Below, piece after piece: positions 53,606 to 61,696 of a DNA stretch of 64,000 nucleotides. Source of the DNA: Flavobacterium noncentrifugens (GTDB lineage Bacteria; Bacteroidota; Bacteroidia; Flavobacteriales; Flavobacteriaceae); contig NZ_FNEZ01000003.1 of assembly GCF_900100375.1 (NCBI RefSeq), forward strand, positions 117,790 to 181,789, given 5' to 3'. The notes beneath the pieces are model-generated. The model did not search any database, was not told the DNA's origin, and was given only the letters and a program-made list of their open reading frames with translations. Every line of letters begins with the position of its first letter. The first letter of the stretch is position 1. The position numbers and the translations under genes were made by a program.

Positions 53606-53965
53606 AATTAGATCTCCCACGTCAGCTAAGTTGCCTGCACCTTCAATTGCCTCAAAATCACGTTGCCATACCTTGATGGCTTCCAATATGGGCAGGAACG
53701 CCAATCCTTTTTCGGATAACTTATATTCTACCCTTGGTGGCAATTCCTTGTAAGCGATCCTTTCCAGTATGCCGTCTTCTTCCAATTCTTTCAGCTGTTC
53801 CGTTAGCACCTTCCTTGAAATGAAAGGGATGATGGCATCTAACTGGCCGAAGCGAATACTCCGGGTTCCCATAACGTTAATAATCATCGGTTTCCATTTG
53901 TTGCCGATCGTACCGATTGCCCTTGTAAACGGACAATTCGAACTGCAAAATTTTTCGTCTCTCAT
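53594..53965 (-). CDS. HxlR-family transcriptional regulator
   Basis: A 123-residue winged-helix regulator: CPFTRAIGTIGNKWKPMIIN, FGQLDAIIPFISRKVLTEQL, and LEEDGILERIAYKELPPRVE are the HxlR core (about 10-100). The N-terminal Cys of the HxlR type is present (FCSSNCPF). The C-terminal 'LIPHQ' is encoded by an interspersed repeat copy, so the tail may differ from relatives. It is divergent from a short-chain dehydrogenase gene and the two share a 100-bp promoter region with an 18-bp palindrome, so it probably controls that gene in response to a reactive compound. Confidence 0.9.
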   Translation of the reverse strand: MRDEKFCSSNCPFTRAIGTIGNKWKPMIINVMGTRSIRFGQLDAIIPFISRKVLTEQLKELEEDGILERIAYKELPPRVEYKLSEKGLAFLPILEAIKVWQRDFEAIEGAGNLADVGDLIPHQ

Positions 53966-53982
53966 ATTTTCTAAAAATTAGT

Positions 53983-54000
53983 GGTTACCCGCCGGTAACC
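53983..54000. promoter_or_regulatory. palindromic operator for HxlR
   Basis: GGTTACC-CGCC-GGTAACC is a palindrome between the divergent hxlR and SDR starts, followed by another half site (GGTTACA at about 54016-54022). A TATCTTTG (-7-type) element lies at about 54040-54047, upstream of the SDR gene. Confidence 0.65.
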
Positions 54001-54073
54001 AGAACCTACGGTAATGGTTACAAATATAAACTATTGATAGTATCTTTGCGTAACAAATTTAAAAGAATTAAAA

Positions 54074-54826
54074 ATGAATAGATTAAAGGACAAAGTAGCG
54101 GTAATTACCGGTGGTAATAGCGGCATTGGTTTGGGTATTGCCCAGGAATTTAAAACTGAGGGCGCAGTAGGAACTATCGTGGGAAGGAATCCCGAAACCC
54201 TGGCTAATGCCGCCGCACAGTTCGCCGGTAGTTTTATAGCGGTAAATGCCGATGTGACCAAAATTTCCGACCTCGAAAACGTGTTTAAGAAAACATCCGG
54301 AAAATTTGGCAAAATAGACATACTTGTAGTCAACGCGGGTGGCGGAGCCGTTGGAACGGTTGAACATCTTGGCGAAGCCGACTATGACAAAACAATGGAC
54401 CTGAACCTGAAAAGCGTCTATTTCACCGTCAATAAAGCACTGCCGTATATGAATGACGGCAGCTCCATTATTCTCATCGGATCAAATGCGGCACATCGCG
54501 CCTATCCGTCTTTTGGGCTTTATGGTGCTGCAAAAGCAGCTGTTATCTTTTTCGCGAAAGCATTTTCAAATGACCTTTTAGCCAGAAAGATCAGGGTTAA
54601 TGTAATCACACCCGGTACTACGGATACGCCAGCCTTTGAAAAGTTCGTGCCCGCAGACCAACTCGAAGGGTTGAAAAAACACTTTGCAAGTGAAATGCCG
54701 ATCGGCCGGATTGGCCAGCCAGCTGATATTGGCAAAACAGCCGTTTTCCTGGCCTCGGATGATTCCTCTTTTATGCTTGGCGCCGAATTGATCGTCGATG
54801 GCGGCATGACTTATCTGTCTAAATAA
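54074..54826 (+). CDS. SDR-family oxidoreductase
   Basis: A 250-residue short-chain dehydrogenase/reductase: cofactor motif VAVITGGNSGIGLGIAQEFK (TGxxxGIG), a second NAG-type motif (LVVNAGGGAVG), catalytic Ser in LIGSNAAHRAY and the Tyr-x3-Lys as YGAAKAAV. The C-terminus ELIVDGGMTYL is typical. It reduces a carbonyl substrate with NAD(P)H; the substrate is unknown. Divergent from hxlR and followed by a second SDR gene 66 bp downstream, so probably co-regulated. Confidence 0.93.
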   Translation: MNRLKDKVAVITGGNSGIGLGIAQEFKTEGAVGTIVGRNPETLANAAAQFAGSFIAVNADVTKISDLENVFKKTSGKFGKIDILVVNAGGGAVGTVEHLGEADYDKTMDLNLKSVYFTVNKALPYMNDGSSIILIGSNAAHRAYPSFGLYGAAKAAVIFFAKAFSNDLLARKIRVNVITPGTTDTPAFEKFVPADQLEGLKKHFASEMPIGRIGQPADIGKTAVFLASDDSSFMLGAELIVDGGMTYLSK

Positions 54827-54892
54827 TTGGCCATACCCGGATCTGAATAGTCCATGCATCGCAAACACACACTAATAATTAAAAAAACAACA

Positions 54893-55651
54893 ATGAGTGC
54901 ATTAAAAAACAAGGTGGCAGTAGTTACAGGTTCTTCACAAGGAATAGGCGCATCAATTGCCAGGCATTTTGCGGCGGCTGGCGCTAAGGTGGTCGTAAAT
55001 TATGCTTCAAGTCAAGAAGCCGCAGAACAGGTTGTAAAATCGATAACCGATAATGGAGGCACTGCCATCGCGGTGCAGGCCGATGTATCAAAAGAAGCCG
55101 ATGTATTGAATCTTTTTGAAGAAACAAAAAAAGCTTTCGGCACATTGGACATTCTGGTGAACAACGCCGTTTCTCAAGGATATGCGCCTATCGAACAAAT
55201 ATCGATTGAAGCTTTCCATCAGAGTTTCAACGTCAATGTACTGGGGCCAGTATTGACCATCCAGTCTGCGTTGAAATTGTTCGGAGATAAAGGCGGCAAT
55301 ATCATCAACATCAGTTCGGGTGCCAGCAAATACCCGCTTCCAAATGCTTCATTGTATTCCTCAACCAAGGCCGCATTGGATGCTTTTACCATTGCGTTAT
55401 CAAAAGAATTGGGTGCGAAAAACGTTCGCATTAATTCCATCTTGCCTGGGGCTACTGAAACAGAAGGTGCCACAAGTGCAGGCGTCACGAAAGGAAGTGA
55501 TTACGAAAAAATGTTCATTTCCAATACGCCGCTTGGCCGCAGGGGACAACCTGAAGATATTGCGAAAGCTGCCGTGTTCCTTGCTTCAGATGATGCCGCC
55601 TGGATTACAGGTGAACAAATTTCAGTTTCCGGTGGCATGTATGGCTTTTAA
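54893..55651 (+). CDS. SDR-family oxidoreductase, second
   Basis: A 252-residue short-chain dehydrogenase starting at ATG 54893 (MSALKNKVAVVTGSSQGIGA); an in-frame ATG 39 bp upstream is less likely because it adds a non-conserved tail. Motifs: TGSSQGIG, ILVNNAVSQGYAP, catalytic Ser in NIISSGAS, Tyr-x3-Lys in YSSTKAAL, PLGRRGQPEDIAKA and GEQISVSGGMYGF. This is close to the 3-oxoacyl-ACP-reductase-like SDR group. It pairs with the preceding SDR gene, with which it probably shares HxlR control. Confidence 0.93.
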   Translation: MSALKNKVAVVTGSSQGIGASIARHFAAAGAKVVVNYASSQEAAEQVVKSITDNGGTAIAVQADVSKEADVLNLFEETKKAFGTLDILVNNAVSQGYAPIEQISIEAFHQSFNVNVLGPVLTIQSALKLFGDKGGNIINISSGASKYPLPNASLYSSTKAALDAFTIALSKELGAKNVRINSILPGATETEGATSAGVTKGSDYEKMFISNTPLGRRGQPEDIAKAAVFLASDDAAWITGEQISVSGGMYGF

Positions 55652-55682
55652 TGGATAAGCCAAACCTCAACAAATTTATAAC

Positions 55683-55862
55683 ATGCACAAGCAAACATAC
55701 CTTTCAAAAGGCATATTGTTTTACGGTTTTCCGTAATGGAGAACAGGCTATGGAAATTTTGTTTTGCCTTGCAGCGGCTTGTAAAGTGGATCGGGGAATC
55801 CGGTAACTGGCGTTTAATGATGTGGATGAAGTGGTATTTGCCGCTAATGTTTGACAAGGATA
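55683..55862. repeat. interspersed repeat, copy 4
   Basis: Full-length copy, beginning ATGCACAAGCAAACATACC 32 bp after the SDR stop, and ending TTTGACAAGGATA. About 95% like copy 1 by eye. No flanking target duplication was noticed. Confidence 0.85.
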
Positions 55863-56081
55863 AACAATTTAAATTAATAATTAATAATTTTTAGTATGAA
55901 TCGTTATAAATTAATGGATAATAGATAATTTCCTATTAATAACTTAAATACCGATTGTGCTTCGTTTGGCTAACCTCGGTCGAAGATTAAAAATGCGAAA
56001 AGGCATGCTATTATTTCCTGACAGTTAAAAATTTGTCAATTGGATTTAAACATTTTTAGTTATCTTTCACTTATACCCCGA
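55863..56081. other. AT-rich spacer before the second cassette group
   Basis: Contains no supported gene. The cassette box GTTGTGCGATAGTTT begins at 56082. Confidence 0.35.
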
Positions 56082-56113
56082 GTTGTGCGATAGTTTGCGA
56101 AACCGCTTAAAAT

Positions 56114-56968
56114 ATGATAACGAAAATAAAAGACTTTATAAAAAACCAAATTCATAAGAAAAATAACTTGTTTCCTATGACAGAAAATTGTGATGGCTTC
56201 TTATTCTTTTTAGGAAATTCAGAAAATGATAAGCAACTTATAATTAATCCGAAAAAAATATCTAAAATTGTTAAATACATAAATGAAAACAAAATTTTAT
56301 GTATTACAGTTAATGATGCTTATTTTGATAAAATCGAAAATTTAGATTTTTTGAAAGAAATACCTAATGTTGAAGAAATTTCAATTTTGCAAAATAATTT
56401 GAACTTAAAACCAATCGAAAACTTAAAAAGTTTAAAATCATTATCATTCAGCGAAACTACTGAAAAATTAAACTTAAATAAATTTCATAATTTAGAGATA
56501 TTAGGTTGTGATTATCGAAAAGTTGAAAATTTAAAAGAATGTAAAAATTTAAAATCTGTTTCATTACATTTTTACAACAAAGAAAACCTGGTTGAATTCG
56601 AAAATTTTGACAATCTAGAAATACTTTTTCTTGTACAAACTAGTATCAAAAATTTTAATGGAATTGAGAAACTTAAAAATATAAACAAAATAGAATTACA
56701 CAATTCGCCGAAATTGGAAAGTTTAAATGGTTTGCCTCGTAATTCAGAAAAATTAAGAACTTTATTCATTTATAACGCAAAGAACCTAATTGATTATGGA
56801 AAATTGGATACTTTAAAAAATTTAAAGAAATTACAATTAGTTTCAGGCGGAGAAATTGAAAATCTTGAAATATTTGAAAAAATGAATAATCTAGAATATT
56901 TGCAACTAGGAATGAATATAAAAAATGGTGACAAAATAGAATTAATGAATAAAATAAATAAAAAATAA
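56114..56968 (+). CDS. leucine-rich-repeat cassette protein
   Basis: A 284-residue LRR protein without signal peptide. About eight repeats of 22-23 residues run from 90 to 280 (IENLKSLKSLSFSE, HNLEILGC, FDNLEILFLVQ, LKNINKIELHNSPKLESLNG). The N-terminal 90 residues form a small separate domain. Very AT-rich codon use, with many Lys, Asn and Ile. LRR proteins bind other proteins. Single-gene cassette: GTTGTGCGATAGTTT (56082-56096) and AAACCATCGCACAAC (56968-56982) are complementary at 14 of 15 positions, the second containing the stop codon's last base. Confidence 0.75.
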   Translation: MITKIKDFIKNQIHKKNNLFPMTENCDGFLFFLGNSENDKQLIINPKKISKIVKYINENKILCITVNDAYFDKIENLDFLKEIPNVEEISILQNNLNLKPIENLKSLKSLSFSETTEKLNLNKFHNLEILGCDYRKVENLKECKNLKSVSLHFYNKENLVEFENFDNLEILFLVQTSIKNFNGIEKLKNINKIELHNSPKLESLNGLPRNSEKLRTLFIYNAKNLIDYGKLDTLKNLKKLQLVSGGEIENLEIFEKMNNLEYLQLGMNIKNGDKIELMNKINKK

Positions 56969-57112
56969 AACCATCGCACAACAGCGGCTAAGCGAGATTG
57001 CTGGTTCTGAGTAAATTGAACCACTATTTTTCACAACTTCGTCTGCGGTCACAGAGAATACTCAGCTTCGGTCGCCGCAACCTCTGTCAGCTGCGAAACG
57101 TTAACAGCAAGC
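56968..57112 (+). repeat. attC-like site, second group (12)
   Basis: Left box AAACCATCGCACAAC, right end GCTGCGAAACGTTAACAGC. The middle (CACAACTTCGTCTGCGGTCA, GAGAATACTCAGC) is a variant of family A, sharing the end 'AGAGAATACTCAG'. The GTT box and complementary ends are intact. Confidence 0.7.
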
Positions 57113-57130
57113 TCCAAAAAATCGTGCACA

Positions 57131-57340
57131 ATGGATGAAGGTATTAGAAATATGCAGAATGCTATAATAAAAATTAGCGAAGAAAGATTAGGGGAACCAC
57201 TTACAGATAAAATGATACATGACATCAGATTATTTCAAGGCTATATGGGTTTAGAATTCATAATTGATACTGTTAAAACGTCTGAAGGAAACGAATTGCG
57301 GGAATATTTAAAAAATTTGAGGAATGGCCTAAGTCATTAA
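57131..57340 (+). CDS. small cassette protein, unknown (69 aa)
   Basis: A 69-residue helical protein (ISEERLGEPLTDKMIHDIRL). No family recognised. Its TAA is immediately followed by ATG of the next frame (57341), and the real lipoprotein start is at 57371. The cassette start (GTTAACAGC) does not pair with the end of the following site, so it may be a truncated or fused cassette. Confidence 0.55.
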   Translation: MDEGIRNMQNAIIKISEERLGEPLTDKMIHDIRLFQGYMGLEFIIDTVKTSEGNELREYLKNLRNGLSH

Positions 57341-57370
57341 ATGCCTATACGTCCGAAATTTAAACCAGAA

Positions 57371-57904
57371 ATGAAAAAACTTTCAATATTTATATTCGCC
57401 GTTTTTCTTATTTCCTGCAATAGCGGGAAAAATATGCAAGTGGTCAATTATAAAATTATAACTACGGAAAATGAAAATATGGAAATCGATTCCATTGAAA
57501 TTTCAAAATTGCCAAAACATTTAAAAGCTGTAGCCGCTTTTTACGCTGCGATGGGCGGAACAAATTGTACAAACGAAACGTGCGAGTTGACAACTGCACT
57601 CGGATTGGGCAATCAGGGTTCTCAAAGTCAAATTGATTTGATTAAAACCTATTTTCCCAATGATAAAGTTGCAGAAACCCTGATTAAACAGGATTGTTAT
57701 TTACGTCCAAGTGGCGCGTCTGCATTTTCAGATTTTGAATTTTTAAATATTATCGATTTGGGACAAATTGTCAAAGTTGAATATACCCTTATGACCTACG
57801 ATCATGGAGAAGTAAAATATATAAAGGGGCCAGATTATTATTCATACAACCAAAATGTGTTTGCGAAAACAAAACGCAATTTATGGAAGCATCTTGACAG
57901 GTAA
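57371..57904 (+). CDS. lipoprotein, unknown
   Basis: A 177-residue lipoprotein from ATG 57371 (MKKLSIFIFAVFLISC, lipobox at Cys16), not the frame-opening ATG at 57341, which would add ten residues before the signal peptide. The mature part has FYAAMGGTNCTNETCELTTA and a second Cys (QDCYL), perhaps forming disulfides, and ends in a Tyr-rich strand (YIKGPDYYSYNQ). No family recognised. It shares a cassette region with the small gene upstream. Confidence 0.68.
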   Translation: MKKLSIFIFAVFLISCNSGKNMQVVNYKIITTENENMEIDSIEISKLPKHLKAVAAFYAAMGGTNCTNETCELTTALGLGNQGSQSQIDLIKTYFPNDKVAETLIKQDCYLRPSGASAFSDFEFLNIIDLGQIVKVEYTLMTYDHGEVKYIKGPDYYSYNQNVFAKTKRNLWKHLDR

Positions 57905-58048
57905 ATGTCGCACAACAGCGGTTAAATGAATCGGCTGGTTTTGTATCAATTGAAACCGTTTTTTTTCATAACTTCGTTTTCGTTCAGCATAAAATACGCT
58001 GCTCCCCGCCGAATTTGGTTGGCCGAGTGGCGGTTGTTTTAAGCGCGA
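57905..58048 (+). repeat. attC-like site, second group (13)
   Basis: Begins GTCGCACAACAGCGGTTAA, nearly the same as site 12 (CGCACAACAGCGGCTAAGC). The right half ends GAGTGGCGGTTGTTTTAAGC. The core matches site 12 (CATAACTTCGTTTTCGTTCAG) rather than family A proper. Confidence 0.6.
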
Positions 58049-58077
58049 GCCGAATAAAAGACTATAAAAACCAGAAC

Positions 58078-58629
58078 ATGAGAAAAGTAATTGCCGCAAT
58101 CAATATGACGCTTGATGGTGTTTTTGATCATACAGCGGGAATACCTGATACAGAAATACACCACCATTACACGGAGTTACTGAATCAATCAGGAGTGATC
58201 CTTTATGGCAGCACTACGTATCAGTTGATGGAATTCTGGAAAACATTTTTAGAAAAGCCTTCTGCTGAAAAGGCGATGAATGAATTTGCTGCTGCAATCG
58301 ATAAAATTCCAAAAATTGTGTTTTCAAATAGCCTCAAAAATCTTGACTGGAACACTGCGACATTGGCCAATATTGATCTGAAAGAAACAGTCTTAGCACT
58401 CAAAAAGAACACTGGAAAAGATATTCTTATTGGTAGCCGCAGCCTGATCATGCAACTTACCGAACTTAACCTGATTGATGAATATCAGATCTGTGTGTAT
58501 CCCGTCATCCAGGGAAACGGATCAACTTTGTTTGAAAATTTAAATCAAAGCGTCATCCTGAAATTGATAAAAACCAAAATATTCACGGGTGGTTCGATTA
58601 TTCTTTATTACCAACCTGCAGTCGAATAA
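58078..58629 (+). CDS. RibD C-terminal/DHFR-like reductase
   Basis: A 183-residue protein of the dihydrofolate-reductase-like RibD C-terminal group, from ATG 58078 (the frame opens at 58015 inside the preceding repeat). Motifs: VIAAINMTLDGVFDH, GVILYGSTTYQLMEFW, LIGSRSLIMQLTELNLIDEY and YPVIQGNGSTLF. Members reduce pteridine- or pyrimidine-like substrates with NADPH; many stand-alone copies have unknown substrates. It forms the last recognisable cassette of the second group. Confidence 0.85.
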   Translation: MRKVIAAINMTLDGVFDHTAGIPDTEIHHHYTELLNQSGVILYGSTTYQLMEFWKTFLEKPSAEKAMNEFAAAIDKIPKIVFSNSLKNLDWNTATLANIDLKETVLALKKNTGKDILIGSRSLIMQLTELNLIDEYQICVYPVIQGNGSTLFENLNQSVILKLIKTKIFTGGSIILYYQPAVE

Positions 58630-58770
58630 AAATGACGACCTCCAACCGTCTGAAACCACAATCGTGGCGTTCGGTAAATGACGTTTCATTTTCACGAAGA
58701 AAGTTTTATCTTGGCAGAGCGAACCCAGTCGCTTTGATCCGCGACTGCACGAAGCGGTAAACATGAGCTG
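58630..58770 (+). repeat. attC-like site, family A (14)
   Basis: CTCCAACCGTCTGAAACC, the hairpin CCAC-AATC-GTGG, core TTTTCACGAAGAAAGTTTTA and TCTTGGCAGAGCGAACC, right-arm hairpin CCGC-GACTGCACGAA-GCGG. It is a clear family A site about 26 kb away from the main array. Its right box is weak (AAGCGGTAAAC). Confidence 0.75.
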
Positions 58771-58827
58771 CATAGCCAGAAAACCCGCTTGTCCTCAAAT
58801 AAACTGACTAAAAATTAAAAATGATTA

Positions 58828-59961
58828 ATGGATAAAATTAATTTATTGGTTACGATAACTGTAATAACAATGTTCATTTCATTATTTCTAGCGTTGTTTT
58901 TGACCACAGTAAAAACAGCGCATAAAGTAAGCAATCGCCTGTTTGCTTTTTTTCTGGTTTTAACTGCAATTGATATCAGCATCAATCTAGGCGATGTATT
59001 TGAAATTCCTTTGAATACAAGGATTTTTATCAGCTCTTTTGTTTTCTTACAACTTCCCACTTTTTATCTGTATGTTTTATCTGTCTGCTATTCTGATTTC
59101 AAGCTAAAACCAAAATATTTAATCCACAGTATTCCGTTTTTTGTTGTAAACCTGGTTTTTGTACCCCGCTTTTATGCTGTGAACCTCGCTTCTAAAATTA
59201 GTTTTCTTGAAAAAAGTACCAGCATGCCGGAAATACAGTTCAATCATATTTTAGTACACATTCAAATTGTTTTGTACCTCATTGCGGCTTTTATGCTATT
59301 AAGAAAAGCAAAAAAAATATATCTTGAAAATTATGCCGGGGCAAGTGTGGAATCGCTTCATTGGTTATTTCAGTTTACGTTGGCACTATCAATCTTTTAT
59401 TTCATTGCGCTAATAAAAAACATCTTTAAATTTACTGATTACCGTAACATTTCCGAATGGGTCAAAATGGGACTTTTCTTATTCGAACTGGTCATCATTT
59501 TTTGGTATTTATACAAGGCGTTAAATAATCCAGGCCTGTTTAGAAGTATTGATTCAAAATTAAAACTTGTGGAATATATAATTTCCGAAGAGAAAAACGA
59601 CTCATTAGCTGAAAATGAAAAGGCGTACAATGAAGATATATTGAAATTGCAACAGTATATGATTGAAGAAAAGCCATTTTTGAATCCTTCGTTAACCATA
59701 CAGGATATTGCTGCCGCTATTCAAATTCCTGTTCGCGATTTATCGCTTTTAATAAATCATAAATTAGACCAGCATTTTTATGATTTCGTCAATAGCCATC
59801 GGATAGAAAATGCCAAGGCTATTTTAAAAGATGTTACAAAAAGCAAAGTAACTGTTTTAGAAATTCTGTACGAAGTAGGGTTTAATTCAAAATCTTCTTT
59901 TAATACGGCTTTTAAAAAACACACTGGCATCACACCAACTGGTTACCGCAAAAGCTTATAA
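58828..59961 (+). CDS. AraC-family regulator with membrane domain
   Basis: A 377-residue protein: about six membrane helices in residues 1-235 (LLVTITVITMFISLFLALFL, LFAFFLVLTAIDISINLGDV, YLIHSIPFFVVNLVFV, IVLYLIAAFMLL, FTLALSIFYFIALI, MGLFLFELVIIFWYLY). A C-terminal AraC DNA-binding domain follows (about 280-377) with LTIQDIAAAIQIPVRDLS, NSHRIENAKAIL and EILYEVGFNSKSSFNTAFKK. It probably senses a membrane or external signal. It lies upstream of a serine hydrolase gene (gap about 150 bp), a possible target. Confidence 0.9.
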   Translation: MDKINLLVTITVITMFISLFLALFLTTVKTAHKVSNRLFAFFLVLTAIDISINLGDVFEIPLNTRIFISSFVFLQLPTFYLYVLSVCYSDFKLKPKYLIHSIPFFVVNLVFVPRFYAVNLASKISFLEKSTSMPEIQFNHILVHIQIVLYLIAAFMLLRKAKKIYLENYAGASVESLHWLFQFTLALSIFYFIALIKNIFKFTDYRNISEWVKMGLFLFELVIIFWYLYKALNNPGLFRSIDSKLKLVEYIISEEKNDSLAENEKAYNEDILKLQQYMIEEKPFLNPSLTIQDIAAAIQIPVRDLSLLINHKLDQHFYDFVNSHRIENAKAILKDVTKSKVTVLEILYEVGFNSKSSFNTAFKKHTGITPTGYRKSL

Positions 59962-60112
59962 AACAATGCTTTGCAATTACCCGTACCTGTTCTTACATTA
60001 CTCGTACTTATTTTTTGACACAAATGCGTTCGAATACTTATATTCGGTCGCCCAGCCTTGATTTCATCCACATCTTTGTATCGAAATAAATTCATAACCT
60101 AAAAACGATACC

Positions 60113-61171
60113 ATGAAATCTTACTTACAATTCTTAGCGACTTTATTATTAGTGAGCCACTTTTCTTTTGGACAAGACGTCTTCAAAAAGATAGATTCCC
60201 TGATACACGATAATTATAAAAAAAATCCAGACGTAGGGATTAGCGTTGGTTTTATCAAAAACAATGAAGGATTCTATACCGCATATGGCAAGTTGAGCAA
60301 AGAAAGCCAAATTGAAATCAATAAAAATTCCATATTTGAAATTGCTTCTATCACCAAAATTATAACTACAAATTTAATCGCACAGGCCGCTATCGAACAT
60401 CGATTAAAGTTGGATGATTACATCGATAACTACCTTCCTGCAATTTTTGTATTACAAAAAGAACTTAAAAACAAAATAAAAATATCAGACCTGGCATCTC
60501 ACCAATCAGGTTTACCGGATATCGATTTCGGAAAGCTAATAGCGTTAAATCCGCAACAACCTATAAGTAATGTAACTGAAAAAACATTGTCCGATATGAT
60601 CAATGATTGTACAGCATTAAAAGATTACGGTCAATATCGTTATTCTACAATCGGCATTACCTTGCTCGGACAAATTTTAGAAAAGGTGTATGGCAAGAGT
60701 TATGAGGCAGTACTTCGTGAAAAAATACTACAGCCGTTACAAATGACACATACATTAACCAAAGATTTTAAGGTAGAAGACAGGACGACGGGTTACAATC
60801 CCGATGGTGGCATGCAGGAATTTTTTGAATGGAATATTACCGCACCGGCTGGATTAATAAAATCCAATGCTTCCGATATGATTGCCTATTTAAAAGCGGT
60901 ATTGAATGTACAGACTCCGGTAGGTAAAGCTGCGCTAATTACCGAAAAAATCTACTATAAGGACGAAAAGAGGGAAATGGGATTGGCAACAAACATCGTA
61001 ACAGATGATAAAAATACACTTTATCAAAAATCTGGAGATTCTATGGGTCAGTCCTCGATTTTATGTTACAACAGGGCTCAAAATTGGGGTATCATTATAC
61101 TGCTAAACCAAAGAAACTCGAAAATGAGACAAAATTTACTGAATGTAATTTATGACACCGTACTGCAATAA
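60113..61171 (+). CDS. serine hydrolase, beta-lactamase class C-like
   Basis: A 352-residue exported hydrolase: signal peptide (LQFLATLLLVSHFSFGQ), then the SxxK motif in EIASITKII (active Ser), a Tyr motif in YRYSTIGITLLG, and the family's DLASHQSGLPD segment. Similar to Beta-lactamase (AmpC/EstB) Pfam family; may act as D-amino-acid peptidase, esterase or beta-lactamase. It ends without the classical C-terminal KTG that I can place with certainty, so substrate is open. Follows an AraC-type regulator gene. Confidence 0.88.
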   Translation: MKSYLQFLATLLLVSHFSFGQDVFKKIDSLIHDNYKKNPDVGISVGFIKNNEGFYTAYGKLSKESQIEINKNSIFEIASITKIITTNLIAQAAIEHRLKLDDYIDNYLPAIFVLQKELKNKIKISDLASHQSGLPDIDFGKLIALNPQQPISNVTEKTLSDMINDCTALKDYGQYRYSTIGITLLGQILEKVYGKSYEAVLREKILQPLQMTHTLTKDFKVEDRTTGYNPDGGMQEFFEWNITAPAGLIKSNASDMIAYLKAVLNVQTPVGKAALITEKIYYKDEKREMGLATNIVTDDKNTLYQKSGDSMGQSSILCYNRAQNWGIIILLNQRNSKMRQNLLNVIYDTVLQ

Positions 61172-61224
61172 TTAAAGCCAGGCAGGGAAATACGACCAGG
61201 ACTGCAATCGTGAAAGTGTATATT

Positions 61225-61587
61225 TCAGTGCCCGGTAATCTTCTTTCTATGGCCTGCACCCCATTCACTCAACGTTCTTAAAACATCTTTTAAGGTTTCG
61301 CTATATGGCGATGCTTCATAAATAATGCTTACAGGTGTGGTGGCAAAAACCTTCCTGACAACCAGTTCGTTTTGTTCCAAATGTTTGAGTTCCTGGGCTA
61401 AAATTTTGGGCGAGATGCCTGCTACGTCCTTCATGATTTCATTAAAACGCTTGGGTGCCTGTACCAGGCTGAGTACGATGGGCAATTTCCATTTTCCGTT
61501 CAACACATACAAGGCATCGATCACGTTCCTCAAATTGCCTGAGCATTCCGCTTTAGAAATTGGTGCTGTTTCTTTTGTTTCTGTCAT
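61225..61587 (-). CDS. HxlR-family transcriptional regulator, second
   Basis: A 120-residue winged-helix regulator starting at 61587 (MTETKETAPISKAECSGNLR). An ATG at 61644 would add 19 residues across the repeated operator-like DNA. Core: ALYVLNGKWKLPIVLSLVQA, RFNEIMKDVAGISPKILAQE, LEQNELVVRKVF. The usual Cys is in 'AECSG'. It is divergent from an azoreductase gene, with direct repeats in between, so it probably represses or activates that gene in response to an electrophile or quinone. Confidence 0.9.
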   Translation of the reverse strand: MTETKETAPISKAECSGNLRNVIDALYVLNGKWKLPIVLSLVQAPKRFNEIMKDVAGISPKILAQELKHLEQNELVVRKVFATTPVSIIYEASPYSETLKDVLRTLSEWGAGHRKKITGH

Positions 61588-61595
61588 GTTGCAAA

Positions 61596-61627
61596 GGTAA
61601 CCACTTTCCAAAATGTAACCGCTTTCC
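61596..61627. promoter_or_regulatory. direct repeats upstream of azoreductase and hxlR
   Basis: GGTAACCACTTTCC (61596-61609) and TGTAACCGCTTTCC (61614-61627) are 18 bp apart, between the divergent starts. The GGTAACC part is also the half site of the palindrome at 53983-54000, so both HxlR proteins may use the same type of site. Confidence 0.6.
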
Positions 61628-61696
61628 TTTAGGAAATCACTCACTATTCGATAGTCATAATGCCTAGTTTTGTGCTATAATTTTAAAAAAAATAAA

